A stretch of 64,000 nucleotides of DNA from CAYPPG01 sp964412555 (lineage in GTDB: Bacteria; Hinthialibacterota; Hinthialibacteria; Hinthialibacterales; Hinthialibacteraceae), in the NCBI GenBank assembly GCA_964412555.1, contig CAYPPG010000010.1, positions 62,001-126,000 on the forward strand. Reading direction: 5' to 3'. The notes below the pieces were generated by a model. It ran no database searches. It saw only the letters and a program-made list of their open reading frames with translations, and was not told where the DNA came from. The translations under genes and the position numbers were made by a program. Below, piece after piece: positions 52,028 to 59,957 of the stretch (within the stretch, counting starts at the first letter, position 1; each line of letters begins with the position of its first letter).

Positions 52028-52055
52028 TTGACAACAACTGACATCTATGTATAAT
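52028..52055 (+). promoter_or_regulatory. Consensus sigma-70 promoter without a following protein gene
   Basis: TTGACA (52028-52033) and TATAAT (52050-52055) are both perfect, with a 16-bp spacer. The predicted start is near 52062. The next plus-strand protein gene begins 230 nt later, with a terminator in between. Confidence 0.7.
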
Positions 52056-52061
52056 TTATGA

Positions 52062-52137
52062 CAGCATTCCAAAATGTCAAGTGAAAAATGATCAATACGA
52101 TTTTGTAATGGCAGCCGTTTTTGCCATTACTTTTTTT
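52062..52137 (+). ncRNA. Candidate small RNA (about 75 nt) or attenuated leader
   Basis: The transcript predicted from the consensus promoter has a possible 5' stem (TGACA at 52059-52063 with TGTCA at 52075-52079, partly upstream of the start), an A/T-rich linker and a perfect terminator: GTAATGGCA (52105-52113) with TGCCATTAC (52122-52130), then seven T. No ORF of useful length lies inside. It could be a trans-acting sRNA, or a leader controlling the HTH-PTS gene at 52295. Confidence 0.55.
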
Positions 52138-52211
52138 ATTCATACACGTAGAAACAACTTGTAATTTGTGCGAATGGATAAGAAGCCGGTAAAGTTACAA
52201 AAAGTAATCAT

Positions 52212-52233
52212 AAGGCACGGGCAGCCGTGCCTT
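52212..52233. terminator. Hairpin upstream of the HTH-PTS gene
   Basis: AAGGCACGG and CCGTGCCTT form a perfect 9-bp stem around GCAG. A T-tract is lacking (TCTCTATT). It belongs by sequence to the dispersed hairpin family and lies in the leader of the 52295 gene, within an otherwise gene-free 51949-52294 interval. Confidence 0.4.
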
Positions 52234-52294
52234 CTCTATTCGAACCATCTTTCAAAAAAGCCGATGTTCTTTTTAGAATACAAGGAGTGGTGAA

Positions 52295-52981
52295 TTGAAA
52301 TCTCTTCTCACGATCAAAGAAGTCAGTGATATACTGCAGGTCAATGAAAGAACCATTCTCCGCCTTCTTAAAGCGCAGAAAATTCCGGCCGTCAAAATCG
52401 GAAATCAATGGCGCTTTCATCCAAGCCGGCTGGAGGCCTGGTTTCTGAATGGCGGTGAGGAGACTTTGAACATTCTTCCGGAAAAAGAAAATCGATGGAT
52501 AAACGAAGAAGATTTTCAAGTCTTTTCCAAAAGCAGAATCCTTCTCGACTTGGATACACAAAGCGTTACGGAAACCTTTCAAGAAATGGTGGAAGTATTA
52601 GCGAAAAACGGCCATCTATTGCAAAAAGAGATTTTTCTCGATGCACTCTTGGATCGGGAACGAAATTCCACGACGGGGATCGGCGGGGGGGTAGCTCTTC
52701 CTCATGCTTGGCACCCGATCAACGATTTATTCCGAGTGCCTTTGGTCGTCTGTGCACGATTGGTAAATCCGATCGATTTCCATGCGATTGACGGGAAACC
52801 GGTTGATCTTGTTTTTATGCTCTGTGCGCCACGCAGCCGGATGCACCTGGAATTATTGTCCACCATGTCGGAAATCGGCCGCAATGAAGAAATTATCTAC
52901 GACTTGCGCACCGCCAAAACGAAAGAAGATTTTCTTTCGATTGTAACCTGTACAGCGGCGCTTACAGTCCAGGAATCGTAG
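52295..52981 (+). CDS. Helix-turn-helix plus PTS EIIA (fructose/nitrogen type) regulator
   Basis: A 228-residue protein. Residues 4-50 are an excisionase/MerR-like helix-turn-helix (LTIKEVSDILQVNERTILRLLKAQKIPAVKIGNQWRFHPSRLEAWF). Residues 80-225 form a PTS_EIIA type-2 domain with the phospho-acceptor His137 (GIGGGVALPHAWH) and the DFHAIDGKPVDLVFMLCAP block. The fusion suggests a transcription factor whose activity is set by PTS phosphorylation. TTG at 52295 is the start; AAGGAG lies 7 nt upstream and no ATG fits. It is followed 6 nt later by coaB. Confidence 0.9.
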   Translation: MKSLLTIKEVSDILQVNERTILRLLKAQKIPAVKIGNQWRFHPSRLEAWFLNGGEETLNILPEKENRWINEEDFQVFSKSRILLDLDTQSVTETFQEMVEVLAKNGHLLQKEIFLDALLDRERNSTTGIGGGVALPHAWHPINDLFRVPLVVCARLVNPIDFHAIDGKPVDLVFMLCAPRSRMHLELLSTMSEIGRNEEIIYDLRTAKTKEDFLSIVTCTAALTVQES

Positions 52982-52987
52982 TTCAAC

Positions 52988-53671
52988 ATGACGTTGCAAG
53001 GACGTACTATTTTAATTACATCTGGCCCGACATTCGCTCCCATCGACAGTGTTCGCAGTATCGTGAATCGTTCCAGCGGCCGTATGGGTTGTGCGCTGGC
53101 TTCGGAATGCCTTCGGCAAGGCGCACGAGTCATTTTCTGCGCGGGGTATACCAGTTTGCGCCCGCCGGCTGACTCCGAAAATCTCATACAAAAACAATTC
53201 GAGACCGTCGATGATCTTACCCGTTTGATCCAAGATTCGTTACAAGCATATCACGTGGATGCCATTATAATGGCTGCCGCCGTATTGGATTATGTGCCGG
53301 ATACTGTTTATGAAACAAAGAAATCCTCGACCGAGAATACCTGGACTCTTACATTGAAACGCTCGATAAAAATCATCGAACAAATCCGCAAATGGGATAA
53401 GAATGTGCTCATTGTCGGCTTCAAATTGGAAACCCAAATTTCCCAAAAAGATTTAATCGCCAGAGCGAACGATTTAATGAAGCGAAGTGATGCTGCAATG
53501 GTATTCGCAAATCGGACAGAGGATGTTTCGGAAAGCAACCATGCCGGTTTTCTTGTTGAACGGTCAAAAGAAAGCAAAGAATTACGCATATCGGAACCGC
53601 TGGAGACACGAGAAGCGGTTGCGCAAAAAATCGTAGAACGATTGTCTTATCTTCTTCAAGGAAGAAAATAA
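52988..53671 (+). CDS. coaB: CoaB-type phosphopantothenate-cysteine ligase (stand-alone)
   Basis: A 227-residue protein equal to the CoaB half of the bifunctional Dfp. Signatures are GRTILITSGPTFAPIDSVRSIVNRSSGRMGCALASECLRQGARV, the catalytic-Asn region MAAAVLDYV, and LIVGFKLET; a K-x-K-K-like segment appears as ETKKS. It ligates cysteine to phosphopantothenate. The CoaC half (decarboxylase) is not fused. It follows the HTH-PTS gene by 6 nt. With panBCD it extends the CoA pathway. The start is ATG at 52988. Confidence 0.88.
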   Translation: MTLQGRTILITSGPTFAPIDSVRSIVNRSSGRMGCALASECLRQGARVIFCAGYTSLRPPADSENLIQKQFETVDDLTRLIQDSLQAYHVDAIIMAAAVLDYVPDTVYETKKSSTENTWTLTLKRSIKIIEQIRKWDKNVLIVGFKLETQISQKDLIARANDLMKRSDAAMVFANRTEDVSESNHAGFLVERSKESKELRISEPLETREAVAQKIVERLSYLLQGRK

Positions 53672-53680
53672 GATATCGAA

Positions 53681-53712
53681 AAAAAAAAGGCAGACACCTC
53701 GGTCTGCCCCTA
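53681..53712 (-). terminator. Minus-strand terminator of the 53741-54715 gene
   Basis: On the minus strand GGCAGAC/GTCTGCC flank CGAGGT and are followed by ten T (53679-53688). The neighbouring coaB on the plus strand ends just before it, so the element serves a convergent pair. It belongs to the GGGGCAGAC hairpin family. Confidence 0.8.
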
Positions 53713-53740
53713 CCATCATCAATATCCATTTACTATTATC

Positions 53741-54715
53741 TTAATACAAACTCCAATTGTGAATGTCTACTTGTTCGCCAAGAATGATTTCACCTCCGGA
53801 AGCAAAACTGAGCGGTTGAGCCAGATTCAAAGGCCAGAATGCAGCAGGAGAATCAGGATCAAGATAAGCGCGAGTTTCAATTTCTTCTTCTGTCAGGAGG
53901 TCAAAATACTCATTATCCGGATTGAAACCTTGAGCACGAATTCGGCTTGCCCACCAATATTGTAATGCCAAACCCGCACCGTCATCGTCATCCAGTCCGA
54001 TGTTGAAATCCCAGATTTCGCCGGGAACCATTTCAGCACCGTAATCCGGATCTTCAAACATCACCTTGTGCATTTTCGCTTCCATAACCCATCCGGTATC
54101 GGTTTCTTGTCCGACCCCGAACACTTCTTCCTCTTCACCGTAAGACCATTCTGTAGAAATGGCCCACCGGCGAAAATTGGGAGTATCGTCCAGATTCCAT
54201 TCGGAAAACTGGCCTTCGTAATTGAAATAGGTGTGACCACCTAGATCTTGGGGAGTGCTATCCGTATTATAATCGTACCGATTATTTTCCGGTCCGATCA
54301 CCAGTTCGACAGCATCATCCGCCCAAAAACGTGCCGGTTCGTCATCGGAAATCACCACATCATCTTTGGCATCCACTCCGACATAAAAAAATGTATCATC
54401 GTATGTGAGATAAAAGGTGAAACTGGCGTCTTCCGGTCCTTCCCAGTTTTTTTCCTCAGCATAATTCAATATCCATGCATTTTCACCGGGAATGACTTCG
54501 ATCCCTTCAAATCCGCCATATTCGGCAGCCGACACTTCACCGTCCAACGCAACGGAATCATTTGCCGTTTTGGGAACGGTTATAGTTGTATTCTCCACAT
54601 CAGACCACGGTCCTTCTGTCTGTTCGTTAAAATCCACAACCTGTGAAAAAACAGGAGAAACGACTAAGCCAATCATGAAAAAAACAATCGTCAAATAATT
54701 TGTTCGAATCCTCAT
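53741..54715 (-). CDS. Secreted CBM9-like protein with C-terminal NWSLY (paralogue A)
   Basis: A 324-residue exported protein with a signal peptide (1-24, ending SPVFSQ). The body is a single carbohydrate-binding family 9-like (DOMON/Ig) domain: VPKTANDSVALDGEVSAAEYGGF, TFYLTYDDTFFYVGVDAKDDVVISDDEPARFWADDAVELVIGPENNRYDYN, GGHTYFNYEG, and ETDTGWVMEAKMHKVMFEDPDY. It is closely similar over its full length to the next gene upstream. It ends VDIHNWSLY-COOH. A GGAG is seen near the start (AAAGGAG). Likely a surface sugar- or heme-binding protein. Confidence 0.85.
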   Translation of the reverse strand: MRIRTNYLTIVFFMIGLVVSPVFSQVVDFNEQTEGPWSDVENTTITVPKTANDSVALDGEVSAAEYGGFEGIEVIPGENAWILNYAEEKNWEGPEDASFTFYLTYDDTFFYVGVDAKDDVVISDDEPARFWADDAVELVIGPENNRYDYNTDSTPQDLGGHTYFNYEGQFSEWNLDDTPNFRRWAISTEWSYGEEEEVFGVGQETDTGWVMEAKMHKVMFEDPDYGAEMVPGEIWDFNIGLDDDDGAGLALQYWWASRIRAQGFNPDNEYFDLLTEEEIETRAYLDPDSPAAFWPLNLAQPLSFASGGEIILGEQVDIHNWSLY

Positions 54716-54967
54716 TGCAAATCTCCTTTGTTGAATAAAGTCGTGATGAAAAAAATGACTTCAATCGTACTTTGATGAAAGAAGCAAATCCGGTAAATTC
54801 CCCCTTTCGTACAATAGTTACATATTCCACACATCAAACTAACATACAATAGATAGGTAGAATTTGTAAAGGCGCTTATGCCAATAAAAAATAATTTAAA
54901 ACGGCTATTCAACAAATCGACATTCGAATGTTCGGTATTTCGACTCTATCTCATAATATATGCAATT

Positions 54968-54996
54968 AAAAGGGCAGACACACCGGTCTGCCCCTA
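54968..54996 (-). terminator. Minus-strand hairpin after the paralogous secreted gene
   Basis: GGGCAGAC and GTCTGCCC pair (54972-54993, loop ACACCG), followed on the minus strand by TTTTAATT. It lies 25 nt past the stop of the 55022 gene. Same family as the hairpin at 53.69 kb, so each paralogue has its own copy. Confidence 0.75.
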
Positions 54997-55021
54997 CAAA
55001 TGAAAGAATTATATCTCTCGT

Positions 55022-55996
55022 TTAATATAGACTCCAATTCTGAACAGCGACCATTTCGCCCAGAATGATCTCCCCGGCTCCAGCGAAGCTCAAACGGCCG
55101 CTCGCATCGATTCCGATTTCCCACAAGGCCGCCATAGATTCCGGATCGAGATAGTCCCGATTCTCGATTTCTTCCTCTGTGAGTAAACCCCAATATTCGT
55201 TGTCCGGATTGGCGCCGATGGCACGCACGCGGTTCGCCCACCAATATTGAAGAGCGAGACCTGCACCGTCGTCGTCATCGAGACCGATGTTGAAGTCCCA
55301 TTTTTCTCCGGGTTCCATTTCCGCCCCATAATCCGGATCATCGAACATGACTCTGTGCATTCTACATTCCATAATCCAGCCGGTGTCAGTCTCTACCCCA
55401 ACACCATACACTTCCGCATCTTCTCCATACGCCCATTCTTTGGAAACCGCCCATCGCCGTAGGTTCGCAGTTTCATCGAGATTCCATTCGGAAAATTTAC
55501 CTTCCCAATTGAAATAGGTATGCCCGCCGACATCTTGAGCCGCGCTATCCGTGTTGTAGTCATATCGGTTGTTTTCCGGTCCGATAATCAATTCAACCGC
55601 ATCATCCGCCCAAAAACGAGCCGGCTCGTCATCCGTAACGACAACATCATCTTTGGCATCCACTCCGACATAAAAAAAGGTGTCATCATACGCCAAGTAA
55701 AAAGTAAAACTGGAGTCTTCCGGGCTGCCCCAATCCTTTTCCTCTGCATAATTCAAAATCCATGCACTTTCACCGGGAATGACATCGATAGCTTCGAATC
55801 CGCCATACTCACCCGAAGAAACAGATCCATCCAATTTGACAGCATCGTTGGCCACCTTTGGCACCGTGACTGTGGTATAATCGATGTCGGACCACACTCC
55901 TTCCGCCGTTTCATCGAAGTCGAGTACCTGAGCAGAAACCGGCCATGAGAATACAACCATGACCAAAGTTATGACAAACCAAGATTTTTCTTTCAT
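55022..55996 (-). CDS. Secreted CBM9-like protein with C-terminal NWSLY (paralogue B)
   Basis: A 324-residue exported protein, the same length as its downstream paralogue and alignable end to end (LDFDETAEGVWSDIDYTT versus VDFNEQTEGPWSDVENTT; identical DDTFFYVGVDAKDDVV and PENNRYDYN). The signal peptide ends SWPVSA. The terminal QNWSLY matches that of paralogue A. The ATG at 55996 follows GGAGG; a longer frame from 56197 is not supported. Tandem duplication is evident. Its leader carries a perfect Shine-Dalgarno (56083-56095) far from a start codon. Confidence 0.87.
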   Translation of the reverse strand: MKEKSWFVITLVMVVFSWPVSAQVLDFDETAEGVWSDIDYTTVTVPKVANDAVKLDGSVSSGEYGGFEAIDVIPGESAWILNYAEEKDWGSPEDSSFTFYLAYDDTFFYVGVDAKDDVVVTDDEPARFWADDAVELIIGPENNRYDYNTDSAAQDVGGHTYFNWEGKFSEWNLDETANLRRWAVSKEWAYGEDAEVYGVGVETDTGWIMECRMHRVMFDDPDYGAEMEPGEKWDFNIGLDDDDGAGLALQYWWANRVRAIGANPDNEYWGLLTEEEIENRDYLDPESMAALWEIGIDASGRLSFAGAGEIILGEMVAVQNWSLY

Positions 55997-56082
55997 ATCA
56001 ATCCTCCCATTTCCCATGTTGATAAAAACATGACTTGATTTAACAAACAAAATCTTCTTTATGCTAAATAACTGGAAATTGC

Positions 56083-56095
56083 CACCTCCTTTCCA
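56083..56095 (-). promoter_or_regulatory. Perfect Shine-Dalgarno without start codon in the leader of paralogue B
   Basis: On the minus strand GGAAAGGAGGTGG lies about 90 nt upstream of the ATG. No start codon follows at normal spacing. The homologous position in paralogue A (about 54800-54808) reads GAAAGGGGG right after a TATTGT box. A third site precedes the 24723-26531 gene. Confidence 0.45.
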
Positions 56096-56351
56096 TAAAA
56101 TAGATCGCTCGTTCGCTCTTTGTATAATTTGCTTGAAAACCAAGAAAAAGTAAAGGACTGTCCCTGGAATCATAGAGTGAAAAATGAAGCAATACAATTC
56201 AAGTTTTTTCGAATCATTCCATTCCGAAGGATTTTCAATCCCCTTCCCATCGTTTAAGATAGGGGGATTGCAATGTGACCGACGATCACTCGGTGTTTAC
56301 AAGCAGTTTATGACAGAATTTTCCCATCCGTAGATCCAAAAGGAGAATCGC

Positions 56352-58007
56352 ATGAATATCGCGCCATTGGATTATGTCGTTTTTTTCGTATACTTTATCT
56401 TTGTCATCTCCATCGCGCTGTGGGTTTCGCGCAAACCAAAAGATCATGAACGAACGTCGGAGGATTTTTTCCTGGCCGGACGCGCCCTGCCATGGTGGAT
56501 CATCGGGACTTCTCTCATCGCCTCCAACATCTCCGCCGAACAGATGATCGGTATGACCGGTTCGGCCTTTGCAGGCGGATTGGCTGTTGTTTCGTACGAA
56601 TGGATGGCCGCCGTTACGCTTATCATCGTCGCCAAATGGATGTTGCCTGTTTTCCTGAAAATGAAAATATACAGCATGCCGCAGTATCTTGAACAGCGCT
56701 TCGATAAACGGGTTAGTATGGGTCTGGGTGTCTTTTGGTTATTGGTGTATGTCTTTGTGAACTTGACCTCGGTCTCCTATCTTGGATCACTCACCCTCAA
56801 GAATCTGATCGGCGCCGACTTTCAAGCGTTGACCGGTTTGGAATTCAAATTGATTTATGGAATCGTCGGGTTATTCCTGGTTTCCTTCATCTATACGCTG
56901 ACTGGTGGTTTGACCGCTGTGGCTTGGACGGACATCATCCAAGTATCCGTCTTATTCATCGGCGGACTGGCAGTAACCTATTTTGGATTGAATGCCGTCA
57001 GTGACGGACAGGGAATCGTGGCCGGATTCACGACACTTTGGAATGAAGCCCCCGGCCATTTCCACACTGTCATGCCGTATGACCACATCCATTATCCATG
57101 GATTGGAGTGTTTATCGGGGGGATGTGGGTGGCCAACTTGAGTTATTGGGGATGCAATCAATACATCACCCAACGCGCTTTAGCCGGCAAAAACATCAAA
57201 GAAGCACAACACGGTTTGGTCTTTGCCGCCTTCTTGAAAGTCATCGTTCCAACCGTCGTTTTGCTGCCGGGTATCGTAGCCTATTTCATGTATTCGGATC
57301 TCATTAACCAATCCGACCAGGCTTACTCGATTCTAATTGCGAAATTGGTTCCTGCCGGATTCACCGGTTTGATTGTCGCCGCCATCGTGGCCGCCATTAT
57401 TTCCTCATTGAATTCGATGGTCAACAGCACAGCCACAATCTTCACGATGGACATTTACCGCAAAATGGATCCTAGCGCTTCCGAAAGACGGCTTGTGTGG
57501 ATCGGCCGACTGACTTCCGTTGTTGTCGTGTGCATCGCCATTCCTATCGCTCCTTTCCTCGGAAATCTGGATCAGGCGTTTCAATATATTCAGGAATACA
57601 CCGGTTTCGTCTCGCCGGGTATCGTCGCAATTTTCTTCTTTGGCCTGTTCTGGAAACGGGCAACCGCCACGGCAGCCGCCTGGATGGCCGTGCTGACCAT
57701 ACCATTCTCCGCGTTTTTCAAGTTCCTACCCATGCTGATGCGGGCATATTTACCTGACCTGTTCAGTGGAGTGCAGATCGCGGGAGTCATCGCCAACTTC
57801 GTCGATCCGTTCTTGAATCGCATGGGGCTTTCTTTGCTCGTTTTGCTGGTAATCGGCTATTATATTTCACTGAAAACGAAGCATACTCCTCATGAAGAAT
57901 ATGAACAGATGGAAGTCTCAGTATCCTATGAGACAACAATGGCGTTTAAAATCTATTCGATGTTGATACTTGGAGTATTGCTTGCGCTTTATATCATATT
58001 CTTCTAA
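56352..58007 (+). CDS. Sodium:solute symporter (SSS/SLC5 family)
   Basis: A 551-residue transporter with about 13-14 membrane helices. The family pattern is clear: LDYVVFFVYFIFVISIALWVSRK (TM1), a cytosolic loop SEDFFLAGRALPWWIIGTSLIASNISAEQMIGMTGSAF, the core GLTAVAWTDIIQVSVLFIGG and AAIISSLNSMVNSTATIFTMDIYRK (Na+ site region of TM8). It resembles the SGLT-like/sugar members. Substrate is unknown; a sugar or sugar acid from the exported hydrolases fits. AAAAGGAG precedes the ATG. A terminator follows. Confidence 0.93.
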   Translation: MNIAPLDYVVFFVYFIFVISIALWVSRKPKDHERTSEDFFLAGRALPWWIIGTSLIASNISAEQMIGMTGSAFAGGLAVVSYEWMAAVTLIIVAKWMLPVFLKMKIYSMPQYLEQRFDKRVSMGLGVFWLLVYVFVNLTSVSYLGSLTLKNLIGADFQALTGLEFKLIYGIVGLFLVSFIYTLTGGLTAVAWTDIIQVSVLFIGGLAVTYFGLNAVSDGQGIVAGFTTLWNEAPGHFHTVMPYDHIHYPWIGVFIGGMWVANLSYWGCNQYITQRALAGKNIKEAQHGLVFAAFLKVIVPTVVLLPGIVAYFMYSDLINQSDQAYSILIAKLVPAGFTGLIVAAIVAAIISSLNSMVNSTATIFTMDIYRKMDPSASERRLVWIGRLTSVVVVCIAIPIAPFLGNLDQAFQYIQEYTGFVSPGIVAIFFFGLFWKRATATAAAWMAVLTIPFSAFFKFLPMLMRAYLPDLFSGVQIAGVIANFVDPFLNRMGLSLLVLLVIGYYISLKTKHTPHEEYEQMEVSVSYETTMAFKIYSMLILGVLLALYIIFF

Positions 58008-58032
58008 AATATTTCATTGAAGACAATCAAAA

Positions 58033-58061
58033 ATCCCCACCAGTTCGGTGGGGATTTTTTT
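58033..58061 (+). terminator. Intrinsic terminator of the symporter gene
   Basis: ATCCCCACC and GGTGGGGAT form a perfect 9-bp stem around AGTTC, then seven T. It lies 25 nt after the stop codon. Confidence 0.92.
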
Positions 58062-58183
58062 GTGGCCACTTTTAATTTTTACCCGCATCCTTTTATCGTA
58101 ATGCCGCCATCTCGGCGGCACTATGGAAAAGCCGGCAGGATGCACGCGCCACAATTATTAAGCTCTCTAGCAAAACAAACTTA

Positions 58184-58660
58184 CTCGTTGGATGATGCGG
58201 GCAGGGATGTCCGCGCTCCGACCTTTTTGCTCGTTGGATGATGCGGGCAAGGATGCCTGCGCTCCGACTTTTTCTACTCGTTGGATGATGCGGGCAGGGA
58301 TGCCCGCGCTCCGACCTTTTTGCTCGTTGGATGATGCGGGCAGGGATGTCCGCGCTCCGACCTTTTTGCTCGTTGGANNNNNNNNNNNNNNNNNNNNNNN
58401 NNNNNNNNNNNNNNNNNNNNNNNNNNNNNNNNNNNNNNNNNNNNNNNNNNNNNNNNNNNNNNNNNNNNNNNNNNNNNCTCGTTGGATGATGCGGGCAGGG
58501 ATGTCCGCGCTCCGACCTTTTTGCTCGTTGGATGATGCGGGCAAGGATGCCTGCGCTCCGACCTTTTTGCTCGTTGGATGATGCGGGCAAGAATGCCTGC
58601 GCTCCGACCTTTTCTACTCGTTGGATGATGCGGGCAGGGATGCCCGCGCTCCGACCTATT
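58184..58660. repeat. 46-47-bp tandem repeat array of the GCGGGCAGGGATGCCCGC family
   Basis: Units start with CTCGTTGGATGATGCGGGCA at 58184, 58230, 58277, 58323, 58369, then after the gap 58478, 58524, 58570 and 58617. The spacing is 46 or 47 bp. Each unit holds the stem GCGGGCA/TGCCCGC (with C/T changes that keep or loosen pairing) and a CTCCGACCTTTTT tail. No unique spacers separate the units. A 100-N gap (58378-58477) sits inside, so the real copy number is unknown. Confidence 0.92.
58378..58477. other. Assembly gap (100 N)
   Basis: A run of exactly 100 N inside the 46-bp array. This fixed size is the usual scaffolding placeholder, so the true length is not known. Confidence 0.98.
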
Positions 58661-58664
58661 CAAT

Positions 58665-58691
58665 AAAAAAGGCAATCCAAATCGGATTGCC
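58665..58691 (-). terminator. Minus-strand terminator of the outer-membrane protein gene
   Basis: GGCAATCC and GGATTGCC form a perfect 8-bp stem (loop GATTT on the minus strand), followed on the minus strand by six T. It lies about 29 nt past the stop of the 58720 gene. Confidence 0.85.
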
Positions 58692-58719
58692 CTTCATGAA
58701 TGACTATCTCTTTTTCTTC

Positions 58720-59865
58720 TTAGAAACGGAAACCGATTCCAACAACATGTGTGAAATCACCGCTGCTGCCAGTATCGGACCAAACAAATCCATAATCGAT
58801 GGAAAATTGTTCGTAGCGATATCCTAAACCGGCTGTATAAGAACCAACAGTAGGGGATTCTTCAATTGCATTGGGGCGATCTTCGAAATCGAAATCTTCA
58901 TAGGAATAACCGGCACGGAGAAATAAATTCTCATACACTTCATATTCCGCTCCGAGATGCACACCCCATAGATCCTCATCCGCATCCTCGACGCTTCCAC
59001 TGAGGTCACGATTTTCGAAGTTCAGATCCAGCGCCAACAATAAAGGAAGTTGATCGGCTTGCCATGCGACACCACCGCGGACAGCCCAAGAATCGGCATC
59101 GCCGCCGGTATCTGTAATTGCCGGTCCTCCCAATGTGACGATACTCGTGATATCACGGTCACCAAATCCATAAATACCGTCCAAACCGAACATAACCGCT
59201 TCATTGGCTTGATACTGGACACCAAAATGGTTACGGTGCCCCTCGAATTCTTCATCGGTAGAGAAAGCAATTGGGATCAATCCATCCAAATTACCTTTTG
59301 TATCCGAGTCCCAATCGATATACGAATAACGATAACCGACAGCGATATCTTCCCGGGCGCGATATCCACCCGCGAATGAAATCGAATGCCGTTCCAACTC
59401 ACCATCTTGGCTCAGAGTACCGGAAGACATACGAAATGAATTGTAATCGATATCATCATCGCGGTAATCATAATAGAGAGATAAACCGCCCCACTCAAAC
59501 GGGTAAGCAATTCCTCCTCCAAGAGTCAACAAATCCGCGTCCGCTTGTTTCGCTAACAATGCATTCGTGAATGGATCTTCCGCTGAGATATCACTGGAGA
59601 GATCGCCGATATCCGCTTGGAATCGAACATATCTCTCTTCCTGAAAACCCAAGCTCGCCGGGTTTCCGACAAGCCCCATATCACCACCGGTCAGGGCAGA
59701 ATAAACGCCCCCCATTCCCACCGAACGGGCAGAGACGCCTATGTGGTGAAATTGGTAGCGGTTATACAGCGCATAGTAATCATCCTGGGCGCCGGCGACT
59801 GGCGGCAGTAGGAAGACCGATGCGAGAACGCCGAGAGCCAAGACTGTTAAACGATGTCGAATCAT
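58720..59865 (-). CDS. Outer-membrane beta-barrel protein (PorV/OmpP1-FadL-like)
   Basis: A 381-residue exported protein. The signal peptide (1-26) ends PVAGAQ. GVSARSVGMGGVYSALTGGDMGLVGNPASLGF is the N-terminal pattern of PorV/PorQ and FadL-type barrels. Then alternating amphipathic strands with Tyr/Phe run to the end (YRYEQFSIDYGFVWSD), and the last residues VVGIGFRF end in Phe, the signal for the BAM machinery. The ATG at 59865 is chosen with GGGGG upstream. Substrate is unknown. This is direct evidence for a two-membrane cell. Confidence 0.85.
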   Translation of the reverse strand: MIRHRLTVLALGVLASVFLLPPVAGAQDDYYALYNRYQFHHIGVSARSVGMGGVYSALTGGDMGLVGNPASLGFQEERYVRFQADIGDLSSDISAEDPFTNALLAKQADADLLTLGGGIAYPFEWGGLSLYYDYRDDDIDYNSFRMSSGTLSQDGELERHSISFAGGYRAREDIAVGYRYSYIDWDSDTKGNLDGLIPIAFSTDEEFEGHRNHFGVQYQANEAVMFGLDGIYGFGDRDITSIVTLGGPAITDTGGDADSWAVRGGVAWQADQLPLLLALDLNFENRDLSGSVEDADEDLWGVHLGAEYEVYENLFLRAGYSYEDFDFEDRPNAIEESPTVGSYTAGLGYRYEQFSIDYGFVWSDTGSSGDFTHVVGIGFRF

Positions 59866-59957
59866 ATTCGTGAACCCCCACATTATTCATATGGTTTTAT
59901 TGATTATGGGTTTCTAACAAGTACTACTACTGTTATATCCAATTTTCACCGGAAACG

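Noticed and set aside
58184..58660. Possible CRISPR array
   Set aside because: Units are 46-47 bp with no unique spacers, the whole unit is repeated, and no cas gene is near.
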